Positions 7,896 to 15,847 of a DNA stretch of 64,000 nt are shown here, in pieces. The first letter of the stretch is position 1; every line of letters starts with the position of its first letter. The notes beneath the pieces are model-generated. The model had not been told where the DNA came from, did no database searches, and saw nothing but the letters and a program-made list of their open reading frames with translations. The translations under genes and the position numbers were made by a program. Origin of the DNA: AP-16 sp046727735 (GTDB lineage Bacteria; Pseudomonadota; Alphaproteobacteria; Rhizobiales; Xanthobacteraceae); contig JBKPDF010000010.1 of NCBI GenBank assembly GCA_046727735.1, forward strand, positions 72,876 to 136,875, given 5' to 3'.

Positions 7896-8040
7896 CTGTC
7901 ATCGCCCACGCAGGCGGGCGATCGAGTAATCCCATCGCGCATGGAGTTACTCGGTGCCCGGCATTCGCGGGGCTGACGGCAAGTCGCCATGCGGATCGAG
8001 GTCCACGTTTTCGCGGGGACGGTCGCCTGCGGCGACCGGA
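7896..8040. repeat. Cluster of small inverted repeats between convergent genes
   Basis: The 145-bp gap between dsbB and the HNH gene contains at least two hairpins: ATCGCCC/GGGCGAT (7901-7922) and CGAGTAA/TTACTCG (7923-7953). A GGCGACCGGATC segment follows. The arrangement resembles the mosaic palindromic repeats common between convergent genes in Bradyrhizobium-like genomes and probably also acts as a bidirectional terminator. Confidence 0.5.
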
Positions 8041-8598
8041 TCACGGCTCGAGCTCGGTGTCCCAATAGAGATAGTCGAGCCAGCTCTCGTGCAGATAGTT
8101 CGGCGGGAACAGCCGGCCGTTCTTGTGCAAGTGGTGCACGCTCGGCTGGAACGGCATCTGCACCGGCCACATGCCGGACTCTTCCGGCGTCAGATTGCCC
8201 TTCTTGAGGTTGCAGTCCGAGCAGGCGGCGACCACGTTGACCCAGGTGGTGTGGCCGCCGCGCGAGCGCGGCAACAGATGATCGAACGTGAGATCGTCGC
8301 GCGTGCCGCAGAATTGGCAGACGAACTTGTCGCGCAAGAACACGTTGAACCGCGTGAACGCCGGATGCGTCGAGGGCCGCACGAAGGTCTTCAGCGACAC
8401 CACGCTCGGCAGCTTCATCTCGATCGAGGGGCTGTGCACCGCCTTGTCGTATTGGGCGACGATGTTCACCCGGTCGAGAAACACCGCCTTGATGGCGTCC
8501 TGCCACGACCACAGCGACAGCGGATAATAGCTCAGCGGCCGGAAATCGGCGTTCAGCACCAACGCCGGGAAGCCGCCGAACGACACGTGCGCGTTCAA
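8041..8598 (-). CDS. HNH endonuclease
   Basis: The 185-residue protein carries a clear HNH nuclease domain in residues ~90-140: a first zinc knuckle 'CQFCG', the catalytic 'LTFDHLLPRSRGG', the Asn region 'TTWVNVVAACSDCNLKKGN' with the second zinc knuckle CSDC. The N-terminal part ('ALVLNADFRPLSYYPLSLWS') is characteristic of a widely conserved family of small chromosomal HNH proteins, found as single-copy genes in many bacteria. Its biological target is not established; no restriction methylase or phage genes are adjacent. It is transcribed toward the palindromic repeats after dsbB. GGAGGAGCG precedes the start codon. Confidence 0.9.
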   Translation of the reverse strand: MNAHVSFGGFPALVLNADFRPLSYYPLSLWSWQDAIKAVFLDRVNIVAQYDKAVHSPSIEMKLPSVVSLKTFVRPSTHPAFTRFNVFLRDKFVCQFCGTRDDLTFDHLLPRSRGGHTTWVNVVAACSDCNLKKGNLTPEESGMWPVQMPFQPSVHHLHKNGRLFPPNYLHESWLDYLYWDTELEP

Positions 8599-8703
8599 AT
8601 GTCCGCTCCTCCTTCCCGCTGCAGAGCAACACAGTCTATAGGCGAGCGTGACAGGAATGTGAAGCGCCCCAGCGGCTTGGGGCCATTTCTGCCCGCGATC
8701 GGC

Positions 8704-9381
8704 TCACAGCTTTTCGCCGAAGCGGTGCGCGAGAAATTCGCCGCCGTGCCGCAGCCCCTCGGCATCGATGCCGTGCCCGACGCCGGCCGAGAGGTGCCAT
8801 TGCACCGGGACGCCGAGCGCGGCCAATCCCTGCGCGGCCTGAAACAGCGCCTGCGCCGGAATGAGATCGTCGAGGTCGCCGTGCACCAGCAGCACCGGCG
8901 GCCGCGCCGAGATCTCGGCCGCGAAGCCGTCGCTGCCCGGCCCGGGCGGTAACACCAGCAGGCCTGAATAGCCGACGATCGCCGCCGGCGCATTGCGGCG
9001 GCGCAAGCCGATGTGCAGCGCGAGCATCGTGCCCTGGCTGAAGCCGACGAGCGCCAGCGCATCCTCGCCGAGCCGATGCCGCGCGAGCTCGGCATCGAGA
9101 AACTCATTGAGCCCGGGCGCGGCGGCCTTGACCCCGCGCCAGCGTTCTTGCGGATCGCGAAAGGTCAGCGTGAACCACTGCCGGCCGACCGGCGCTTCGG
9201 CGCAGGGTTCGGGCGCATGCGGAGCGACGAACGCCGCGTGCGGCAGCAGCGGCTGCCACGCGCGCCCGATCTCGATCAGGTCGTTGCCGTCGGCGCCGTA
9301 ACCGTGCAGCAGCACCACGAGCTGCCGTGCCGAGCCCGGCGCACTAGGGGCGAGGCGCGGACCGTCGAGTGCAGCGGGCAC
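8704..9381 (-). CDS. Alpha/beta-hydrolase, phospholipase/carboxylesterase family
   Basis: The 225-residue enzyme matches the YpfH/EstB carboxylesterase family: 'QLVVLLHGYGADGNDLI' oxyanion-hole strand, nucleophile elbow 'LVGFSQGTMLAL' with the Ser in GFSQG, catalytic Asp in 'LLVHGDLDDLIP', and catalytic His in 'SAGVGHGIDAEG'. It hydrolyses short acyl esters; the natural substrate is unknown. I place the start at a GTG at 9381, because a perfect AGGAGG lies at 9388-9393, six nt upstream. The longer frame to 9543 overlaps the upstream glycosylase and reads as non-protein. The ribosome site overlaps the stop codon of the upstream alkA-like gene, so the two are probably translationally coupled. 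Confidence 0.88.
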   Translation of the reverse strand: MPAALDGPRLAPSAPGSARQLVVLLHGYGADGNDLIEIGRAWQPLLPHAAFVAPHAPEPCAEAPVGRQWFTLTFRDPQERWRGVKAAAPGLNEFLDAELARHRLGEDALALVGFSQGTMLALHIGLRRRNAPAAIVGYSGLLVLPPGPGSDGFAAEISARPPVLLVHGDLDDLIPAQALFQAAQGLAALGVPVQWHLSAGVGHGIDAEGLRHGGEFLAHRFGEKL

Positions 9382-9387
9382 GCGAAT

Positions 9388-9393
9388 CCTCCT
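9388..9393 (-). promoter_or_regulatory. AGGAGG ribosome-binding site that decides the esterase GTG start
   Basis: On the minus strand AGGAGG lies six nt before the GTG at 9381. It overlaps the TAG stop of the upstream glycosylase gene (9392-9394), an arrangement that favours coupled translation. Confidence 0.8.
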
Positions 9394-10078
9394 AGGATTT
9401 CTGATTGCGGGGTTTCGCCGGTACCGGCGGGCGGGGTACCGGCGCCGCATCCCGTCCTTTGAGGGCCCGGTAGTAGGACCACAGCACCCGCGCGGCGACC
9501 CCGCGCCACGGTCGCCAGCCTTCGGCAAGCGGCTGCATCTCACGCGGCGTCGGCCGCGCTTTCAGCGCGAACGCGAGCCGTGCCGCTTCCCGCAGGGCGA
9601 GGTCGCCGGCCGGCCAGGCGTCGGGATGACCGAGACAGAACAACAGATAAATGTCGGCGGTCCACGGTCCGATGCCGTGCAGCGCGGTGAGCGCCGCATG
9701 CGCGTCGTCCGCCGTGCGATCGGCGAGCGCCGCAAGATCGAGCGCGCCCGACGTGAGCGCGGATGCAATCGAGCGCAGTGTGCGGATTTTCGCGGCGGAC
9801 AGCCCGGCGCGCTGCAGGCGCGGCGCTCGCAGGCGAAGGAAAGCGGCAGGCGCGAACGGGTCGAGCAGCGCGGTGACGCGCGTCCAGATCGCCGCGGCAC
9901 TCGCGGTCGAGAGTTGCTGGGAAACCACGATCGAGGCAAGCCCGGCGAAGCCGCCTTCGCGCCGCCGCAGCGGCGGCGGGCCGGCGATCGCCAGAATGGG
10001 CGCAAGACGCGGATCCCGTTCCAACAACGCGTCCGTCGCGGCTTTCAGATCGGCCTCGCTGTTGATGAGAAACGACAT
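9392..10078 (-). CDS. AlkA-like DNA-3-methyladenine glycosylase (HhH-GPD superfamily)
   Basis: The 228-residue protein belongs to the HhH-GPD DNA glycosylases that excise alkylated bases such as 3-methyladenine. The helix-hairpin-helix appears as 'LTALHGIGPWTADIYLLFCL', followed by the catalytic Asp region 'DAWPAGDLALREAARL'; 'FAGLASIVVSQQLSTASAAAI' is the typical N-terminal helix. The length fits the short alphaproteobacterial form that lacks the E. coli AlkA N-terminal domain. The ATG at 10078 is chosen because the preceding frame falls in a repeat-rich intergenic region; its ribosome site is weak. It overlaps the ribosome site of the downstream esterase gene, forming a two-gene operon. Confidence 0.88.
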   Translation of the reverse strand: MSFLINSEADLKAATDALLERDPRLAPILAIAGPPPLRRREGGFAGLASIVVSQQLSTASAAAIWTRVTALLDPFAPAAFLRLRAPRLQRAGLSAAKIRTLRSIASALTSGALDLAALADRTADDAHAALTALHGIGPWTADIYLLFCLGHPDAWPAGDLALREAARLAFALKARPTPREMQPLAEGWRPWRGVAARVLWSYYRALKGRDAAPVPRPPVPAKPRNQKS

Positions 10079-10215
10079 GGACCAGGTAAGGAAAACCTTG
10101 CGGCAGACTCGCTTCACCCTCTCTTGTGGGGAGGAACGGCGCCGAGCGATGGGAAGCGCCGGCTGATGGGTAGCTTTGAAATCCTGAGAATGCAAAGAGC
10201 ACCCCTCACCCACTC

Positions 10216-10263
10216 GGACCCTTAGGGGTCCTCGCCGCCCTCTCCTGCGGCAGGAGGAGAGGG
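10216..10263. repeat. Palindromic intergenic elements upstream of gluQ
   Basis: Two hairpins are adjacent: GGACCC/GGGGTCC (10216-10231) and CCCTCTCCT/AGGAGAGGG (10238-10263) with an inner CCTGC-g-GCAGG. The CCTC-rich segment from ~10115 resembles an intergenic repeat type common in Rhizobiales. The second hairpin includes the AGGAGG in front of gluQ and so could mask it. Confidence 0.5.
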
Positions 10264-10283
10264 CACCCGAGTTGGTGGCCCAC

Positions 10284-11162
10284 ATGGTGCAACCCGTCTT
10301 CCGCTTCGCGCCGAGCCCCAACGGATATCTGCATCTCGGCCACGCGCTCTCGGCGCTGCTCAATCACGACATGGCGCGTGCCGCGGGCGGGCGGTTGCTG
10401 CTGCGCATCGAGGACATCGACACGACACGATGTCGGCCGGAATTCGAGACGGCGATCTACGAAGATCTCGCGTGGCTCGGCGTCGCTTGGAACCGAGACG
10501 TGCGTCGCCAGTCGGAGCATCTGCAGGAATACCGAGCCGCGCTCGACCGGCTGATCGCGCGCGATCTCGTTTATCCGAGCTTCGAGAGCCGTGCTGAGAT
10601 CGCCGCGCTTGTCGCCGAACGCGAGCGAATCGCGCCGTGGCCGCGCGACCCCGACGGCGCGCCGCTTTATCCCGGGGATGGCAAGCGCCTCTCATCCCTA
10701 AAGCGTGCGCAGAAAATCGGGGGCGGGGCGCCGTACGCGCTTCGGCTCGATCTGGCGCGGGCGCTTGCGGAAGCCGACGCGCTCTGCTGGGAGGAAACCG
10801 GCCGCGGTCCCGCGGGAGAGACCGGCACGGTCCGGGCGGCGCCGCAAGCTTGGGGCGACGTGGTGCTCGCCCGAAAGGAAATGCCGACGAGCTATCATCT
10901 CGCGGTCGTCATCGACGACGCGCTGCAAGGCGTCACCCATGTCGTGCGCGGCCGAGATCTGTTCTGGTCGACCAGCGTGCACCGCTTGTTGCAGGTGCTG
11001 CTCGATTTGCCGGCGCCGATCTATCATCATCACCGCCTGATCCTCGACGGCGACGGCAACAAACTCGCAAAATCCACGCGATCGACCGGGTTGCGCGAGC
11101 TGCGCGCGCACGGAGTGACGCCGGGCGAGATCCGGAAAATGGTGGGGTTCGGGTCGCCGTAA
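10284..11162 (+). CDS. gluQ: Glutamyl-Q tRNA(Asp) synthetase
   Basis: This 292-residue protein is a truncated glutamyl-tRNA synthetase-like enzyme that lacks an anticodon-binding domain. It activates glutamate and attaches it to the queuosine at position 34 of tRNA-Asp. The class I signature is 'FAPSPNGYLHLGHALSALLN' (HIGH motif as HLGH), and the second signature is 'LILDGDGNKLAKSTRSTGL' (KMSKS as KLAKS). 'RIEDIDTTRCRPEFE' and 'YHLAVVIDDALQGVTHVVRG' are also diagnostic. The start is uncertain: ATG at 10284 fits the family, while TTG at 10272 lies at better spacing from GAGAGGG. The gene converges on ecm across a palindromic repeat. Confidence 0.92.
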   Translation: MVQPVFRFAPSPNGYLHLGHALSALLNHDMARAAGGRLLLRIEDIDTTRCRPEFETAIYEDLAWLGVAWNRDVRRQSEHLQEYRAALDRLIARDLVYPSFESRAEIAALVAERERIAPWPRDPDGAPLYPGDGKRLSSLKRAQKIGGGAPYALRLDLARALAEADALCWEETGRGPAGETGTVRAAPQAWGDVVLARKEMPTSYHLAVVIDDALQGVTHVVRGRDLFWSTSVHRLLQVLLDLPAPIYHHHRLILDGDGNKLAKSTRSTGLRELRAHGVTPGEIRKMVGFGSP

Positions 11163-11174
11163 ACCCTAGCGCCG

Positions 11175-11291
11175 TCGTTCCGGGGCGCGCCGAAGGCGCG
11201 AACCCGGAACCCATGGACACTGCGCAGGAGATCAGACGAAACCGGTGTTCATAGGTTCCGGCTCTCGCGCTTCGCGCGCGGCCGGAACGAC
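11175..11291. repeat. Palindromic intergenic repeat pair, family 1 (copy B)
   Basis: Two oppositely oriented hairpins fill the gap between convergent gluQ and ecm: CGTTCCGGGGCGCGCC..GGCGCGAACCCGGAACC near 11175-11213 and GGTTCCGGCTCTCGCGC..GCGGCCGGAACG near 11254-11290. The second arm set matches copies at 7271 and 28928. Position between converging genes suggests a terminator role. Confidence 0.6.
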
Positions 11292-11302
11292 GAAGTTCGA
11301 TC

Positions 11303-13270
11303 TCACGCCGCCTTCGCGCTGCCGGCGTCCACGATGCGGACGATATCGGCCATGATGCGGTTGAGGTCGAAATCCTTCGGCGTATAGACCGCGGCGACGC
11401 CGGCCGCCTCGAGCAGCTGCGCGTCTTGCGGCGGGATGATGCCGCCGACCACGACTGGGACGTCGTCGAGTCCTGCTTGGCGCATCCGCGCGACCACGTC
11501 TTGGGCCAGCGCCACGTGCGAGCCGGAAAGGATCGAGAGCCCGACGACGTGCACGCCCTCTTCGAGCGCGGCGTTGACGATCTCGGCCGGCGTGAGGCGG
11601 ATGCCTTCGTAGACCACTTCCATGCCGGCATCGCGGGCGCGCACCGCGATCTGTTCGGCCCCGTTCGAATGGCCGTCGAGCCCCGGCTTGCCCACCAGAA
11701 ACTTGATCCGGCGTCCGAGCCTGCGCGACACGCGCTCGACCTCGGCGCGTACGCGGTCGAGCCCGTCGCCCGCATGCGCGGCGGCGCCCGCGACTCCGGT
11801 CGGCGCGCGATATTCGCCGAAGATCTCGCGCAATGCCGCGCCCCACTCACCGGTCGTCACGCCGGCCTTCGCGCATTCGATCGATGCCGGCAGGACGTTG
11901 CGGCCCTCCTGCGCGGCGGCTCTGAGGCTTTCGAGCGCCGAAGCGGCGGCGCGCGCATCGCGGCTCGCCCGCCAGGCTTGCAGACCCTCGACCTGTTCGG
12001 CCTCGATTTCCTGCGGAACGGTGAGGATTGCGCCGCTTCCGGAGGCGAGCGGCGAAGGCTCGGTCTCGATGAACTTGTTCACGCCGACCACGACCTGTTC
12101 GCCGCGTTCGATCGCCTCGACCCGGCGCGCATTGGATTCCACGAGCCGCTGCTTCATGTAGCTCGTCTCGACCGCGGCGACGGCGCCGCCCATCGCGTCG
12201 ATTCGCGCAAGCTCCGCTTCGGCCTCGCGCTTGAGCTGTGCCACCTTCTCGGCGACGACGGTCGAGCCGTCGAAAATATCGGCGTGATCAAGCAGGTCGG
12301 TCTCGTAGGCGAGCACCTGCTGGAGCCGGAGCGACCATTGCTGATCCCACGGCCGGGGCAGGCCGAGCGCCTCGTTCCAGGCTGGGAGCTGCACCGCGCG
12401 CGCCCGTGCGCGCTTCGACAGCGTTACCGCGAGCGTCTCGAGCAGGATGCGGTAGACGTTGTTCTCCGGCTGCTGTTCGGTGAGCCCGAGCGAATTGACC
12501 TGCACGCCGTAGCGGAACAGGCGCTGCTTGGGGTCCTCGACACCGTAGCGCTCCGCGGTGATCTCGTCCCACAGCTCGGCGAAGGCGCGCATCTTGCAAA
12601 GCTCGGTGACGAATTTCAGCCCGGCATTGACGAAGAACGAGATGCGGCCGACCACGTTGCCGAAGGTGCGCGCGTCGACTTCGCCCGACGCCTTGACGGT
12701 GTCGAGCACGGCGAGTGCGGTGGCGAGCGCGAAGGCGAGCTCCTGTACCGGGGTCGCGCCCGCCTCCTGCAGGTGGTAGGAGCACACGTTGATCGGATTC
12801 CATTTCGGCAGTTCGGCGGTCGTGAACAGAATCACGTCCTTGGTGAGCCGCATGGAAGGCGCGGGCGGAAAGACGTAAGTGCCGCGCGAAAGATATTCCT
12901 TGATGATATCGTTCTGGGTCGTGCCCTGCAGGCTGCGCCGCTCCGCGCCCTGCTCGTCGGCCACCGCAATGTACAGCGCCAGCAGCCAGGCGGCCGTGGC
13001 GTTGATCGTCATCGAGGTGTTCATCTCGGCGAGCGGAATGCCCGCGAACAGCGTGCGCATGTCGCCCAAATGCGAGATCGCCACGCCGACCTTGCCGACC
13101 TCGCCCTTCGCGAGCGGATGATCGCCGTCGTAGCCCGTCTGCGTCGGCAGATCGAATGCGACGGACAGACCGGTCTGGCCCTTGGCGAGATTCTTGCGGT
13201 AGAGCGCGTTCGACTGCGCCGCGGTCGAATGTCCCGCATAGGTGCGAAAGATCCACGGCTTGTCGCGCAT
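11303..13270 (-). CDS. ecm: Ethylmalonyl-CoA mutase (MeaA-type, B12-dependent)
   Basis: The 655-residue product is a single-chain adenosylcobalamin-dependent acyl-CoA mutase. The substrate domain (residues 1-~510) begins 'WIFRTYAGHSTAAQSNALY', which is the MeaA/Ecm start rather than that of methylmalonyl-CoA mutase. The C-terminal B12 domain (~525-650) has the cobalt-ligating motif D-x-H-x2-G in 'GKPGLDGHSNGAEQIA', then 'GLSILSGSHVAL' and 'VVVGGIIPPQD'. Ecm converts (2R)-ethylmalonyl-CoA to (2S)-methylsuccinyl-CoA in the ethylmalonyl-CoA pathway. The genes for the preceding enzyme (Ccr) and the following one (Mcd) are both within 6 kb, and a cobalamin adenosyltransferase gene is near. It lies 10 bp downstream of the small membrane protein gene at 13281-13541, probably in one transcript. 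Confidence 0.93.
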   Translation of the reverse strand: MRDKPWIFRTYAGHSTAAQSNALYRKNLAKGQTGLSVAFDLPTQTGYDGDHPLAKGEVGKVGVAISHLGDMRTLFAGIPLAEMNTSMTINATAAWLLALYIAVADEQGAERRSLQGTTQNDIIKEYLSRGTYVFPPAPSMRLTKDVILFTTAELPKWNPINVCSYHLQEAGATPVQELAFALATALAVLDTVKASGEVDARTFGNVVGRISFFVNAGLKFVTELCKMRAFAELWDEITAERYGVEDPKQRLFRYGVQVNSLGLTEQQPENNVYRILLETLAVTLSKRARARAVQLPAWNEALGLPRPWDQQWSLRLQQVLAYETDLLDHADIFDGSTVVAEKVAQLKREAEAELARIDAMGGAVAAVETSYMKQRLVESNARRVEAIERGEQVVVGVNKFIETEPSPLASGSGAILTVPQEIEAEQVEGLQAWRASRDARAAASALESLRAAAQEGRNVLPASIECAKAGVTTGEWGAALREIFGEYRAPTGVAGAAAHAGDGLDRVRAEVERVSRRLGRRIKFLVGKPGLDGHSNGAEQIAVRARDAGMEVVYEGIRLTPAEIVNAALEEGVHVVGLSILSGSHVALAQDVVARMRQAGLDDVPVVVGGIIPPQDAQLLEAAGVAAVYTPKDFDLNRIMADIVRIVDAGSAKAA

Positions 13271-13280
13271 CGCTCGTCCG

Positions 13281-13541
13281 CTAAAGGCGCCGCACCAACC
13301 TGACCAGAGCCAACAGGATCACCGCGCCGAGGGTTGCATCGATGATCTGGCGAACGATCCCGGTGCCGAGCCGGACCCCGAGCTTCGGCAGCAGCCAGGC
13401 CGCCAAGAAGGCGCCAAGGATGCCCACCACGAGGTCGCCGATGATCCCGAGGCCGCCGCCGGTCACGATCTTGGCCGCCAGCCAGCCGGCAATCACGCCA
13501 ACCAGGAGGATGACGATCAGGCTTTGACCCGTAAACGGCAT
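13281..13541 (-). CDS. GlsB/YeaQ/YmgE-family small membrane protein
   Basis: An 86-residue, very hydrophobic protein with three helices and the Gly-rich family pattern 'GVIAGWLAAKIVTGGGLGIIGDLVVGILGAFLAAWLL'. This family (once called transglycosylase-associated) is small, widespread, and induced by stress in several bacteria; a molecular function is not known. Here it lies between ccr and ecm: divergent from ccr (209-bp gap with two operator-like dyads) and 10 bp upstream of ecm on the same strand. That makes it the likely promoter-proximal gene of the ecm transcript. Whether it has any role in the pathway or is just a passenger cannot be told. Confidence 0.88.
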   Translation of the reverse strand: MPFTGQSLIVILLVGVIAGWLAAKIVTGGGLGIIGDLVVGILGAFLAAWLLPKLGVRLGTGIVRQIIDATLGAVILLALVRLVRRL

Positions 13542-13564
13542 GTTTTTCCCTGCGGCGGCCTCGT

Positions 13565-13577
13565 GTTGCGGTGCAAC
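13565..13577. promoter_or_regulatory. Dyad GTTGC-N3-GCAAC, candidate operator
   Basis: A perfect 13-bp inverted repeat (GTTGC GGT GCAAC) lies 24 bp upstream of the YeaQ-type gene and 173 bp upstream of ccr. Its TGC-N3-GCA core is of the kind described for the PHB-responsive regulator PhaR (CTGC-N3-GCAG) in alphaproteobacteria; the link is inferred. Confidence 0.45.
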
Positions 13578-13676
13578 GTAGCATCATAGCCCGACATCGG
13601 TCGCATGTCAGCGCTGGCAACGAAATACCTGCAGGCACGTTTTCCACGAAACCGAAAGCGGGATTCGGCGTTGGTG

Positions 13677-13687
13677 TTGCGTTGCAG
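13677..13687. promoter_or_regulatory. Second TTGC-N3-GCAG dyad, candidate operator for ccr
   Basis: TTGC GTT GCAG repeats the TGC-N3-GCA core of the dyad at 13565-13577, 64 bp upstream of the ccr start. Two related dyads in one divergent control region suggest a shared regulator for ccr and the ecm transcript. Confidence 0.4.
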
Positions 13688-13750
13688 CATAGTTTGGGCC
13701 AGACTGCCGGCCACCTTCCGTGCACGCGCCCACTCTCCGGGAGAACGGGC

Positions 13751-15034
<1,284 letters not shown>

Positions 15035-15057
15035 GAGTACATCCGTTTGTCTTCAAG

Positions 15058-15076
15058 CCGGAGCTCAATTCTCCGG
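15058..15076. terminator. Hairpin between convergent ccr and vapC
   Basis: CCGGAG (15058-15063) pairs with CTCCGG (15071-15076) around a 7-nt loop, 24 nt after the ccr stop and 52 nt beyond the vapC stop. No clear T-run. Confidence 0.4.
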
Positions 15077-15127
15077 CATGGTGTCGCCGAACTCGCGGTA
15101 ATCCCACCTATCCCGCGCCGTCTTGGC

Positions 15128-15556
15128 TCAGTGAAGCGGGTTGAGCCAGCGCAATCCGGGAAATCGCGCGAAATCTCCGTCGGTCGAGCACAGTGTCAGC
15201 CCGTGCTCGACCGCCAACGCGGCCAGTTGAGCATCGGGCACGAGATTGCCGTGCACGCCGGGCAGTTCGAGAAATTCGCCGATAATTTCCTGATGACGTT
15301 CCGTCGGGCCAGGAGTCCACACCGGCTCGCATCGCAACCAATCTTGCACTTGCCGCCATGCGTCGGCCACGGCGAGCGGGTGGTCGAAGACTCGCGGATT
15401 GGTAGCGATCCTCAGAAAAGCGACAAGGCTGATCCAGGCGACGCCGACCGGGGCCGCTCCGTTCAGCCGATCATCGAGCCAGTTTCGAGCGGCCTCATGT
15501 TGCAAGAACAAAGTCATCTTGGCGTAGATGAGGAGGTTCGCATCGATCAAGATCAC
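15128..15556 (-). CDS. vapC: PIN-domain toxin, VapC type
   Basis: The 142-residue protein has the PIN fold with its acidic active site: D5 in 'MILIDANLLIYA', a Ser/Glu-type helix 'WISLVAFLRIATNP', and the C-terminal acidic pair in 'LVPDAQLAALAVEHG' and 'LCSTDGDFARFPGLRW'. VapC toxins are Mg-dependent ribonucleases that cut tRNA or rRNA when the antitoxin is degraded. The gene overlaps the antitoxin gene by 4 nt (ATGA), the classic coupled order. The pair lies between ccr and the YihY gene and is oriented against ccr. Confidence 0.9.
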   Translation of the reverse strand: MILIDANLLIYAKMTLFLQHEAARNWLDDRLNGAAPVGVAWISLVAFLRIATNPRVFDHPLAVADAWRQVQDWLRCEPVWTPGPTERHQEIIGEFLELPGVHGNLVPDAQLAALAVEHGLTLCSTDGDFARFPGLRWLNPLH

Positions 15557-15801
15557 TTGAAGGCCTCGCCCTCGGTTATCGCTAGCACCTCCGGGATATT
15601 GTCGATGCTCGAAATCCGCAGCCGGCCGACATCGACGCCGACGGTACGGTAGAGTTGCGAGCGCTTCGGCCGCGCATTCATGTCTTTCAACCCGCGCCGC
15701 AGGGCTTCATTGACCAAATCTTTGAGCTTGGCATGGCGCGTTTTGCGCAGGCGCTCCAGGGCGATGGAGACGTCGTCGTCGAGTGTCAGGGTCGTACGCA
15801 T
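15553..15801 (-). CDS. vapB: Ribbon-helix-helix antitoxin, VapB type
   Basis: The 82-residue protein starts 'MRTTLTLDDDVSIALERLRK', a ribbon-helix-helix DNA-binding segment (beta strand then two helices, 'KLKDLVNEALRRGL'). The C-terminal tail from residue ~45, ending 'EVLAITEGEAFK', would wrap the toxin. Together with VapC it should repress its own promoter. The promoter is visible on the minus strand (TTGACA-N16-TATATG), and a tandem GACATCAA repeat in its spacer is a good candidate operator. Its -10 box lies so close to the ATG that the mRNA would be almost leaderless. Confidence 0.87.
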   Translation of the reverse strand: MRTTLTLDDDVSIALERLRKTRHAKLKDLVNEALRRGLKDMNARPKRSQLYRTVGVDVGRLRISSIDNIPEVLAITEGEAFK

Positions 15802-15810
15802 GCATCAAAG

Positions 15811-15838
15811 CATATAAACCTTGATGTCTTGATGTCAA
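15811..15838 (-). promoter_or_regulatory. vapBC promoter with tandem operator repeat
   Basis: On the minus strand TTGACA (15838-15833) and TATATG (15816-15811) are 16 nt apart. The spacer and -35 contain two tandem copies of GACATCAA (15836-15829 and 15828-15821). The -10 box ends 10 nt from the vapB ATG, implying a 5' leader of only a few nucleotides. Confidence 0.7.
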
Positions 15839-15847
15839 TGCGGGCCG

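Noticed and set aside
8041..8598. HNH gene as part of a restriction or phage-defence island
   Set aside because: No methylase, helicase or phage gene is adjacent, and the protein resembles a widespread chromosomal housekeeping-type family.
11426..13303. 625-codon ORF antisense to ecm
   Set aside because: Shadow of the mutase gene; His/Arg/Asp-rich and lacking any family pattern.
15128..15801. vapBC as a sign of an integrated element around ccr
   Set aside because: No integrase, direct repeats or tRNA target are seen; base composition matches the flanks apart from the promoter.
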